Assembly (NCBI RefSeq): GCF_015207245.1
Contig: NZ_JADEXF010000141.1
Span: forward strand, 1 to 7,471
Origin: Nostoc cf. edaphicum LEGE 07299
GTDB lineage: Bacteria > Cyanobacteriota > Cyanobacteriia > Cyanobacteriales > Nostocaceae
Direction: 5' to 3'
Length of the DNA stretch: 7,471 nt
Position 1 is the first letter of the stretch. Each line of letters starts with the position of its first letter. Below, one piece after another: positions 1 to 5,728 of this stretch. Made by a program: the position numbers and the translations under genes. The notes beneath the pieces were generated by a model, which was not told the origin of the DNA, searched no databases, and saw only the letters and a program-made list of their open reading frames with translations.

Positions 1-1426
1 GAGTTAAACGCTGTTCGGCGGCTGCTGCCAATTCCAACACCCGCAATCTTGAGGTTGCTGGATTGAGACTTTCCACACTTACAACATCGACTTCTCCCTT
101 AGTCAGTGTCCCCGTTTTATCAAAAACTATGGTATCAACTTCTGCTAGTTGTTCTAACGCCCGTCCGCTACGGATAAGAATACCCCGTCGTGCAGCATAA
201 GTTAATGCTGCTAAAACTGTTGTCGGGACTGATACTCGAATACCTGTAGCAAAGTCTAGAGTTAAAACGCTGGCTGCCCGTGAAGGGTTACGGGTTGCGG
301 CAAATACTGCCCCGCCAAGTAACAAAGTTGGCACAACAGCTTTTTGAGCAAATTTCGTGGCATAATTCTCCATCCGGGTATCGTGGACAGGTGCTTCTTG
401 CATTAACTTAATGCTTTGTCCGGCGCGGGTATCATTGCCTATCCATTCTGCAAGAATATAAATTCGTCCTTCGCGTACCAGCGTTGAGGCGAAAACTGGT
501 TGTCCTTTTTTCTTCAACACTGGCATCGACTCGCCAGTTAATTTCTGCTCATCTAGCAGGGCTTTACCTCGCAAAATGCTACCATCAACCGGCACTTGTT
601 CGCCAGGGTAAACAATCACTGTATCGCCACGTTGCACATCTTGAATGGGAATTTGTTGCTTGTCGCCATTGCGTTCCACCCAGACAAATTGCCCCAGAGA
701 ACTAAGTAAATCTAGAGTTTGTTGAGCAGAAGAACGAGCCGTGCGATCGCGGATATTTTCGCCCACTTCAATTAAACCCAGCATCAGCGATGGAGTGAGA
801 AATTGCCCTTGGAAGGTAGTAATAGCGATCGCCATCAAATCCAAAAAGTCAATATTCAATTTTCGCTCTAGTTTAATACCTTCCCAGGCTCGTTGGACAA
901 CGGGTAGTGTAGCAATGGCGATCGGAAGCGCTACTATCAAAGGCGGGATCGATAATCCTAACGGCCCTCCTAGTACTGCTAAAGTAGTGGCAATGGCGGA
1001 GAGCTGTAAACCTGGCCAAGATGGCTCTTTTTCAGTTTCCGATGATGTAGAGTTTTTGAGAACGACTACCTCACTAGCAGCCTGAATCAAATCGTGAAGG
1101 TGCGATCGCATCTTCGCATCGGAAACTTTATCAGATTTATAAGTAACTGCAACTGACATTGCCGCAGGCTTGACACGGACATTTTTCACCAGCGCATCTG
1201 CTGTTAATAACACTTCCAGACGCTTGGCATAATCGGCATCACAGCGTAAACGAGGTAGGCGAAACCGTACTCTTCCCAGAGTTGTATGGACAATGCTGTA
1301 GGTAACGTTGGGTAACTCTCCTTGAGAGTGTCCATTAGTCTCAATTAAAGAAACTTTTCTATTCCCTTCCAACACAGTGAATTGAGATTTTGGGGGTGAT
1401 GGTAGTTGCAGTGCTACTTTTGCCAT
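1..1426 (-). CDS. P1B-type (heavy-metal class) cation ATPase with N-terminal HMA_2-like domain, CPC motif absent; C-terminus beyond window
   Basis: Seen: an uninterrupted frame of 475 codons from ATG at 1426, running off the left edge. In order: HMA_2-like domain at residues 41-118 (His47, then GRVRFR at 51-56); hydrophobic hairpin 139-178; membrane segment about 195-222; actuator domain with TGES at 297-300; membrane segments about 362-379 and 384-412; phosphorylation motif DKTGTLT starting at Asp436. The ATP-binding domain and the last helices lie outside the window. Family knowledge: P1B ATPases move transition metals across membranes and usually carry CPC or a variant (SPC, TPC) in the helix before DKTGT. 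Here the aligned positions 392-394 read F-A-T (segment DFATGIRVSVPT), and the N-terminal domain has no CxxC. The substrate therefore cannot be read from motifs. No clear Shine-Dalgarno precedes the ATG, but the frame has no better start. It is the last visible gene of a three-gene cluster, 138 bases after the 275-residue gene. P-type ATPase identity is certain; the subgroup and substrate are open. Confidence 0.95.
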   Translation of the reverse strand, partial: MAKVALQLPSPPKSQFTVLEGNRKVSLIETNGHSQGELPNVTYSIVHTTLGRVRFRLPRLRCDADYAKRLEVLLTADALVKNVRVKPAAMSVAVTYKSDKVSDAKMRSHLHDLIQAASEVVVLKNSTSSETEKEPSWPGLQLSAIATTLAVLGGPLGLSIPPLIVALPIAIATLPVVQRAWEGIKLERKLNIDFLDLMAIAITTFQGQFLTPSLMLGLIEVGENIRDRTARSSAQQTLDLLSSLGQFVWVERNGDKQQIPIQDVQRGDTVIVYPGEQVPVDGSILRGKALLDEQKLTGESMPVLKKKGQPVFASTLVREGRIYILAEWIGNDTRAGQSIKLMQEAPVHDTRMENYATKFAQKAVVPTLLLGGAVFAATRNPSRAASVLTLDFATGIRVSVPTTVLAALTYAARRGILIRSGRALEQLAEVDTIVFDKTGTLTKGEVDVVSVESLNPATSRLRVLELAAAAEQRLT

Positions 1427-1471
1427 TACTTGTCTTTAATCCAAAATTTTTACACTTCGATGAAAATTAGG

Positions 1472-1491
1472 CTCTTTACTGAGATAAAGAG
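1472..1491. other. Perfect 7-bp hairpin between the 275-residue gene and the ATPase
   Basis: CTCTTTA and TAAAGAG pair perfectly around a six-base loop. The hairpin sits in the 138-base gap between the stop at 1565 and the ATPase start at 1426. Read on the minus strand it is followed by a TTTT-containing stretch but not by a continuous T-run. It could be a weak attenuator or an mRNA processing site that sets ATPase level relative to the upstream genes. The stem is short and AT-rich, so chance is possible. Confidence 0.3.
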
Positions 1492-1564
1492 AGAAAATTA
1501 GCCACCAATCCTACGAAATTGATTAGCTATCATTTGGTTATTTGTCATTAGCTGGATTCGTTAG

Positions 1565-2392
1565 CTAACTTATCGCTGTGGCGGGATCATTGGCGGATTC
1601 AATTAGATTGGCTAGATGAGATATTTGTGTTGACAAAAAGCTTTGCACTCGCTCCTGAGAATTCCGCATCATTCCAGTTTTATAGGTAATGACAACTGAT
1701 TTCGCAGCGCTATTAACTCGCTCACTTGTAACTGTAGAATCTGATTTGAGTAATGTCTCTAACCGTTGGACATATTTTGGATCGCAGGCAATTCGAGGCA
1801 CACGAAACCTTACTCTTCCGGGAATTGCATGAGCAATGCTATAAGCTACTTTTGCAGGTTTTTTTGGTTGTTGAATTACAGAATCAGTCGAGGATACCGA
1901 ATTGCTTTTAGTCTTAGAGACTGACGCATCCGCAGAAGTTAAGGAGAATGTTGCTGATTTCTGCTTATCTGCTTGGTTTTTTGGCTTTCTATCCTGCTTG
2001 TCTTCTGTCGCCACTACCGCTGAGTATGGTTTGAATTGGTTTGCAGATCCCGGATTACCAGCCAACTGAATCAAATTAGCTAAGTGCGATCGCATCTTAA
2101 CATCTGACATTACATCAGATTTATAGGTAATAGCAATTGACCCTACCATCGTAGTATTCACTTGCTGATTGATTACCAAAGGCTCATTGGCAAGCAAGGC
2201 GAGAAGACGTTCCACATATTTTGGATCTTCGCTAATCTGGGGTATGCAAAACGCTACTTGTCCGGGAAATGCACAAATAATGCTATATGCTACCCTTGCA
2301 GGCGGCGTTGCTGGGCAATTAATCTCGTCTGTGACTGTTTGCTCTTGTTTTTTGTCTAAATTTGCTGCCGTTTCTAAATTTAAACCAGTCAT
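1565..2392 (-). CDS. Soluble protein with two HMA_2-like domains, the first with its arginine motif lost
   Basis: A 275-residue protein with no membrane segment or signal peptide, so probably cytoplasmic. Domain 1 spans residues 34-112 and domain 2 spans 182-268. They are joined by a polar Lys/Ser-rich linker (113-180) that is probably flexible. Both domains match the ATPase N-terminal domain closely: YSI at the start, D-x-x-Y-x-x-RL, then Val/Ile strands ending TYK. Domain 2 keeps His188 and the arginine motif GRVRFRVPR (192-200). Domain 1 reads GQVAFCIPQ at the same place, with Cys40 where domain 2 has His. Domain 1 and the ATPase also share an almost identical stretch around MRSHL, at DNA level too, pointing to duplication within the cluster. 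The start is well set: GGAGGG lies six bases before the ATG. It lies 38 bases after the 434-residue gene. Inference: an accessory protein that binds the same ligand or partner as the ATPase; the biochemical role is unknown. Confidence 0.88.
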   Translation of the reverse strand: MTGLNLETAANLDKKQEQTVTDEINCPATPPARVAYSIICAFPGQVAFCIPQISEDPKYVERLLALLANEPLVINQQVNTTMVGSIAITYKSDVMSDVKMRSHLANLIQLAGNPGSANQFKPYSAVVATEDKQDRKPKNQADKQKSATFSLTSADASVSKTKSNSVSSTDSVIQQPKKPAKVAYSIAHAIPGRVRFRVPRIACDPKYVQRLETLLKSDSTVTSERVNSAAKSVVITYKTGMMRNSQERVQSFLSTQISHLANLIESANDPATAIS

Positions 2393-2397
2393 AATTG

Positions 2398-2403
2398 CCC
2401 TCC
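2398..2403 (-). promoter_or_regulatory. Strong ribosome binding site of the 275-residue gene
   Basis: GGAGGG on the minus strand, five bases before the ATG at 2392. It is the strongest Shine-Dalgarno in the cluster and fixes this start. It suggests efficient translation of the soluble two-domain protein relative to its neighbours, which have weak sites. Confidence 0.7.
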
Positions 2404-2430
2404 AGCATTCCGCAATTTGAAACTGTATAT

Positions 2431-3735
2431 TTAAGTTCCCAAGGGTAAGTTCGCCATCATACCTAATGAGAAAGACATCGCAGGCGATTTTAGGCTACTC
2501 CAGAGACTGGATAACTGGGGAGTTGTTTGGTTTGCCGTTGTTGCGTCTGTAACTTCAGCAGCTTGAGCAACAGGAGTAGTATGATTTACCGTTGTTATGT
2601 CTGTAACTTCAGGAGTCTGAGCAACAGGAGTAGTATGATTCGTCGTTGTTGCGTCTGTAACTTCAGCCTTCTGAGCAACAGGAGTAGTATGATTTGTCGT
2701 TGTTGTGTCTGTAACTTCAGCCGTCTGACTAACTTCTTCTAAGGGTTGTTTCGTCGTTGTGATCCCTACTGTTGGTGGGTTTGTCTCTAACGCTAATTCC
2801 ATCAGACTCACCCAATGAGATAATGGAATCTCACGAGACTGATAAGCGATCGCGATCGATGCTGCACCAAAATTCACACGCACACTTGTAACTTGAGCAT
2901 CGGTTTTCACTATTCTCTCAAGTCGCCGCCCATAGGCTCGATCTTCAGCAATTTTTGGCACATTGAAGCGAATACGTCCACCAATTGCATGGACTACACT
3001 GTAGTCAATCTTTGCAGGTGCTACCACCTTGCTAGCCTTCTCAAGATTATTTGTTGACTTTTCTGGTTGGATAGTAGATTTGCGCTCCTCTTTTGATAAT
3101 TCCGATATCGCAGAACTGGTGTTATTACCTTCGTTTTTTTCTGATGTCAGAACTTGAGAGCCAAGATAACCAATTACACCACGGGTTGCATCCGCCGCAA
3201 TCATATAAACTGGAATCGATATCCAGCCATGAATTCCCAAACCTCCAGTTACCGCCAAGCCTGTCATCATCGGAATTAAGGAAATACCTTGCTCTTTCCA
3301 AAATGAAGGCGATTTCCAAGCTGCAAAGGGATCTGTCTTGCTAGGTGAATCAGACGAAGCCTGCGGCTGTTGAATCTTAAGATCGGATTTTAGCGCCAAA
3401 ATTTGCGCTAATGATAGCTTATCTTCATCAAAATTAACTACCAAACTACCCGTTTGCTCATTCACGGCAACTTCCCTCACTCCTTCTATGGAGCGTAAAT
3501 CTTGGGCTATATTGTCTAATATCGAGTTAAGACTACTGTCAGTAGTACGGAGTCGCACGCGCCCGGTAGTTAAATGAACTATTTGCAAGCCAGCTGAAGG
3601 CTGTGACTCCGTTGACTCTGCCATTGCTTTAGTTGTATTATGCTTATCTTTATTAGTTTGTTGTGTAGAGATTAAGTCAGATGATATTTTACCCCACAGA
3701 CTTAATTTTTCCTGATTAATGATACTTTTAGTCAT
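2431..3735 (-). CDS. Membrane-associated protein with two HMA_2-like domains, hydrophobic hairpin and Thr-rich repeat tail
   Basis: A 434-residue protein from ATG at 3735. Residues 1-49 are polar. Domain A (50-119) is a divergent HMA-like fold with His54 and GRVRLR. A hydrophobic hairpin follows (about 150-192, Gly-rich in the middle). After a charged linker, domain B (243-319) is close to the other HMA_2 copies (VVHAIGGRIRFNVPKI). Then come four 18-residue Thr-rich repeats (339 to about 407) and a short C-terminal segment ending NLPLGT. Domain A plus hairpin has the same order and similar spacing as the N-terminus and first helix pair of the neighbouring ATPase, as if an ATPase N-terminal module had been detached. 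Start choice: the frame extends to a TTG at 3759 without a ribosome site. ATG 3735 has GAGGAA just before it (spacing shorter than ideal). ATG 3624 has no site. It is the first gene of the cluster, directly behind a PHO-box-like array. Inference: a membrane anchor or scaffold working with the ATPase; no enzymatic motif is seen. Confidence 0.85.
   Translation of the reverse strand: MTKSIINQEKLSLWGKISSDLISTQQTNKDKHNTTKAMAESTESQPSAGLQIVHLTTGRVRLRTTDSSLNSILDNIAQDLRSIEGVREVAVNEQTGSLVVNFDEDKLSLAQILALKSDLKIQQPQASSDSPSKTDPFAAWKSPSFWKEQGISLIPMMTGLAVTGGLGIHGWISIPVYMIAADATRGVIGYLGSQVLTSEKNEGNNTSSAISELSKEERKSTIQPEKSTNNLEKASKVVAPAKIDYSVVHAIGGRIRFNVPKIAEDRAYGRRLERIVKTDAQVTSVRVNFGAASIAIAYQSREIPLSHWVSLMELALETNPPTVGITTTKQPLEEVSQTAEVTDTTTTNHTTPVAQKAEVTDATTTNHTTPVAQTPEVTDITTVNHTTPVAQAAEVTDATTANQTTPQLSSLWSSLKSPAMSFSLGMMANLPLGT
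2518..2721 (-). repeat. 54-bp in-frame tandem repeat (about 3.8 copies)
   Basis: Copies begin on the minus strand at 2721, 2667, 2613 and 2559, exactly 54 bases apart, the last one degenerate. Each encodes one 18-residue unit close to AEVTDATTTNHTTPVAQ plus one variable residue. The period is a multiple of three, so copy-number change would keep the frame. The tract is rich in Thr, with one His and one Asp per unit in most copies, and is probably unstructured. It forms the C-terminal tail of the 434-residue protein. Confidence 0.92.
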
Positions 3736-3768
3736 TTCCTCGATTACCCAATAGCTCAATCAAGCAAT

Positions 3769-3798
3769 AGGTTAACAATAGATTAACAACAGGTTAAC
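3769..3798 (-). promoter_or_regulatory. PHO-box-like array, three 8-bp units at 11-bp spacing
   Basis: On the minus strand the units are GTTAACCT (3798-3791), GTTAATCT (3787-3780) and GTTAACCT (3776-3769), each pair separated by three bases. Family knowledge: cyanobacterial SphR/PhoB boxes are described as direct repeats of PyTTAAPyPy(T/A) with three-base gaps. Each unit here matches seven of eight positions, the first base being G. The array ends 33 bases before the chosen start at 3735. A possible -10 (TATTGG, 3753-3748) lies at about the distance expected if the array replaces the -35, but would leave only a very short leader. A further single unit, TTTAACCT (3823-3816), matches the consensus fully but is out of phase. 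Inference: induction of the cluster at low phosphate. Confidence 0.55.
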
Positions 3799-4287
3799 TC
3801 TAACACGTAGCTTTGAGGTTAAATCTATTTCTTGCGGATTATTTTGTATTAAAAGTTATTAAGATTTGATGTTCATATCCTTGTTTATTGTTTTCCAAGA
3901 GTAACAAAACAGCTTTATTTAGCTCCTTTAAGAGCCTAGAATTGCGACAAAATTAGAAAATTAGTGCAATCGCGACTCCTTCCATTTCATCAGCACCCCA
4001 TCCACACACGCAATCCCCCAATGCGGGAACTTTGCCAGCAACTTCTTGATGGCGATCGCAAGTGTCGGATCATCATTCCAGCACTCTGCAAGAAATCAAA
4101 ACCCGGATTCTGCCCCGAATTCGCCGCGACGCGTGAGTTTCTGCATAGGTTCTGGTTGTACATTTGACCAAAGCTACACAGCGATCGCAGCATATAGAGG
4201 CTATGCCTTGAGAACTATGTTACCTTTTTCAACTTTAGAAGCTCTACCTATTGAGCGACAACGAGCAGAGGATTCATAATTTACAAT
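3799..4287. other. Intergenic stretch between the HMA_2 cluster and the six-helix membrane protein gene
   Basis: About 490 bases without a convincing intact gene. The left part (3800-3960) is AT-rich and upstream of the minus-strand cluster, so it probably belongs to its regulatory region. The right part (3961-4200) is more GC-rich, has two HIP1 octamers and overlapping short open frames on both strands, none with a ribosome site. One of these frames looks like a decayed coding sequence and is listed separately. No clear Fur box was seen. Confidence 0.5.
3961..4146 (-). pseudogene. Possible decayed small gene with an in-frame TGA
   Basis: From ATG 4146 the minus strand reads MQKLTRRGEFGAESGF, then TGA at 4098-4096, then 44 further codons in the same frame to TAA at 3963-3961. 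The second part has a protein-like composition (it contains DDPTLAIAIKKLLAKFPHWG). I do not recognise the family. The two halves being in one frame suggests a single coding sequence broken by a nonsense change, but the stretch is short and no ribosome site is visible, so this may be chance. Confidence 0.2.
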
Positions 4288-4328
4288 GCAGCGAGGATTT
4301 AACTATTAATTAGTTAAATCCTCGTTGC
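4288..4328. repeat. Strong palindrome (16-bp arms, 9-base loop)
   Basis: Arms 4288-4303 and 4313-4328 pair over 16 positions with one G-T type mismatch, around the loop TATTAATTA. As RNA it would be a very stable hairpin. On the plus strand it is followed by TTAATAAAAC, which lacks a proper T-run, and no convincing gene ends just before it on either strand. It is therefore a terminator-like or palindromic repeat element rather than a clear terminator. It lies 85 bases before the gene at 4414 and could insulate it from upstream transcription. Confidence 0.75.
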
Positions 4329-4413
4329 TTAATAAAACTTACAGCATCAACAGAGAGATATTATAGAACTCAATTAATTGTGTCTTTGAAATTTATCCAA
4401 CCAAATCAAGATT

Positions 4414-5088
4414 ATGACTTTTAAACTTGCATTGTGGATACTGTGGGCTGGATTTATCGCCTATATTTTATTGTTGGCACCGCCTTTACACTTAAATGAA
4501 ACGTTAACGTTGTTGAAAAATATATTTACTCTTCAGTGGGCTGCTATTAATCCAATTATCCTTTCTTTATTTTCTCTAGTGGGTATTTGGCTATTAATTT
4601 ACAGTAGTTTATTGTTCATTGATGGCAGGATGCAACCGATTCCTTTTTGGCCTTTTGCCCTAGCATCAGTGGGTTCAGGTGTAATTGGTCTTTTGCCGTA
4701 TCTGGCTTTGCGTGAACCTAATCAACAATTTTCGGGACAGAAGGATGCTTTTTTGAGTCTGTTGGATTCTCGCTTTTACGGTATCGTCTTAACTTTCAGT
4801 ACAGTTGTTTTGCTTGTCTATGGTTTTGCCTTCGGTGATTGGGGAGATTATGTACAGCAGTTTCAAAACGATCGCTTTATCAATGGTATGAGTTTGGCAT
4901 TTTGCCTGTTTTACCTTTTATTTCCTAGTGTCGTTGGTGATGATATGGCTCGTCGCCGTTTCCCTGATGCCCAGGTATTTTTAGCAGTGGTATTTGTTCC
5001 CTTAGTCGGTTCTCTTGCTTATCTTTGCCTGCGCCCACCACTCGTGTCATCAAATATTCGTGAAGAATCATTAATAACTAATCGCTAA
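4414..5088 (+). CDS. Six-helix membrane protein, function unknown
   Basis: A 224-residue hydrophobic protein with predicted membrane segments near residues 4-22, 46-68, 78-98, 122-142, 158-175 and 187-207, and a polar C-terminal tail of about 17 residues. Conserved-looking features include LLPYLALREPN after the third helix and SVVGDDMARRRFPD in the loop after the fifth. This gives me the impression of a family found in cyanobacteria and plastids, but I cannot name it and assign no function. The ATG is preceded only by a weak purine stretch (ATCAAG). A TATTAT at 4359-4364 could be a -10 element, without a good -35. The gene is transcribed divergently from the HMA_2 cluster and appears to be monocistronic, because the next material downstream is a gene remnant on the opposite strand. 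Confidence 0.85.
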   Translation: MTFKLALWILWAGFIAYILLLAPPLHLNETLTLLKNIFTLQWAAINPIILSLFSLVGIWLLIYSSLLFIDGRMQPIPFWPFALASVGSGVIGLLPYLALREPNQQFSGQKDAFLSLLDSRFYGIVLTFSTVVLLVYGFAFGDWGDYVQQFQNDRFINGMSLAFCLFYLLFPSVVGDDMARRRFPDAQVFLAVVFVPLVGSLAYLCLRPPLVSSNIREESLITNR

Positions 5089-5152
5089 TAGTTCTGTAAG
5101 TCAAAATTGGGTGGGCTGGGCGATCGCTTAGTTGACTTTAATAAGCTGTTAA

Positions 5153-5329
5153 CTAATTCGTTTGCCAATCGCTTTTGAGAATCCCATAGTCAACAATATC
5201 TACGTAATCAACCCCATTTAAATCTATGCTGGCGGCGACACCCTCATAAACCATACCAATTTTTTGCATAAATTGTGCTGATGCGGGGTTATGGGAAAAG
5301 TGTCCCGAATGAATGGGGTGGAGCCGCAA
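5153..5329 (-). pseudogene. C-terminal remnant of a GNAT acetyltransferase
   Basis: The minus strand from 5329 to the TAG at 5155-5153 encodes 58 residues that include LRLHPIHSGHFSHNP, ASAQFMQKIGMVYEG and, near the end, VDYVDIVDYGILKSDW. This is the typical end of a RimJ/RimL-type GNAT N-acetyltransferase: the N-P-A-S stretch with the following helix (cofactor site), then K-I-G-M, then the last strand with Y-x-I-L. A stop codon lies in frame just upstream (5335-5333), and the sequence beyond turns into AT-rich non-coding DNA in front of gdx. The N-terminal two thirds of a normal protein of about 180 residues are missing, so the remnant cannot be active. The break probably came with the rearrangement that brought in gdx. 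Confidence 0.72.
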
Positions 5330-5394
5330 TATTTATTTATATTTAATATAAGAAAAATCGTTAAAAAATAAAAGTTTTAATTTCTACAATGTGC

Positions 5395-5399
5395 AGGAG
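5395..5399 (+). promoter_or_regulatory. Ribosome binding site of gdx
   Basis: AGGAG, eight bases before the ATG at 5408, fixes the start of gdx. Upstream (5331-5390) is very AT-rich. TATAAG (5347-5352) or TACAAT (5385-5390) could be a -10 element, but the latter would leave a leader of only about ten bases. Confidence 0.65.
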
Positions 5400-5407
5400 A
5401 ATAAATA

Positions 5408-5728
5408 ATGGCGTGGGTGTATTTGTTGGTTGCAGGGTTGTTAGAGATTGCATGGGCAATTGGTCTGAAATATTCACAAGGCTTTACTAAGCTGGCTTTC
5501 AGTATTCCTACAGTTGTTTGTATGATATTGAGTTTTTTCTTTTTATCGATAGCACTACGCACATTACCAGTAAGTACTGCTTACGCTGTTTGGACTGGGA
5601 TAGGAGCAATGGGTACGGCTTTATTAGGAGTATTTTTATTGGGTGAACCTGCTTCTGTAAAGCGTTTTATTTGTATTGGCTTAATTTTGGCAGGTGTACT
5701 GGGACTCAGATTAGTGTCAAGTCATTAA
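5408..5728 (+). CDS. gdx: Guanidinium exporter Gdx (SugE subgroup of the SMR family)
   Basis: A 106-residue protein with four membrane helices, the normal SMR length. Family knowledge: SMR proteins work as dual-topology dimers in the inner membrane and exchange substrate for protons through a central glutamate. The Gdx/SugE subgroup exports guanidinium. Seen here: central Glu13, and the residues that mark the Gdx binding site, Trp16, Ser42, Tyr59 and Trp62, in the segments [12 protein letters not shown] and [14 protein letters not shown]. This supports Gdx rather than the broad drug exporter EmrE. A single gene without a paired SMR gene suggests a homodimer. No guanidine riboswitch is recognisable in the AT-rich leader. 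The upstream neighbour is a truncated acetyltransferase remnant. The 3' end, including the stop codon, lies inside a perfect 14-bp inverted repeat. Confidence 0.93.
   Translation: MAWVYLLVAGLLEIAWAIGLKYSQGFTKLAFSIPTVVCMILSFFFLSIALRTLPVSTAYAVWTGIGAMGTALLGVFLLGEPASVKRFICIGLILAGVLGLRLVSSH

Noticed and set aside
484..1085. Open frames on the plus strand at 484-705 and 741-1085
   Set aside because: They lie antisense inside the ATPase gene, have no ribosome site and no recognisable domain; the minus-strand frame carries clear P-type ATPase motifs.
2518..2721. Tandem repeat as a CRISPR array
   Set aside because: There are no unique spacers between units. The repeat is contiguous, in frame and encodes a regular 18-residue unit.
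2162..2742. Plus-strand open frames opposite the two HMA_2 genes, including a Cys-rich repetitive one at 2527-2742
   Set aside because: The Cys-rich repeat is only the reverse reading of the 54-bp coding repeat. The opposite strand has domains, a ribosome site and operon spacing.
3736..3759. TTG at 3759 as the start of the 434-residue gene
   Set aside because: There is no Shine-Dalgarno before it and it lies only nine bases from the PHO-like array; ATG 3735 has a purine-rich site.
3736..3963. Fur box upstream of the HMA_2 cluster
   Set aside because: Expected if the cluster were iron-controlled, but no stretch resembling the GATAATGATAATCATTATC consensus was found; only PHO-like units are visible.
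4049..4279. Plus-strand open frame before the palindrome
   Set aside because: No ribosome site, composition without domain features, and it overlaps the minus-strand frame that looks more protein-like; coding status not supported.
5098..5138. 7-bp inverted repeat AAGTCAA / TTGACTT just after the six-helix membrane protein gene, as a terminator
   Set aside because: The 27-base loop is long, the stem short and no T-run follows; too weak to call.
5330..5407. Guanidine riboswitch in front of gdx
   Set aside because: The leader is short and AT-rich, with no pair of hairpins with ACGR loops (guanidine-II) and none of the conserved blocks of guanidine-I or -III.
5377..5562. Minus-strand open frame of 61 codons overlapping gdx
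   Set aside because: Antisense to a well-supported SMR gene, with no ribosome site and no protein family features.
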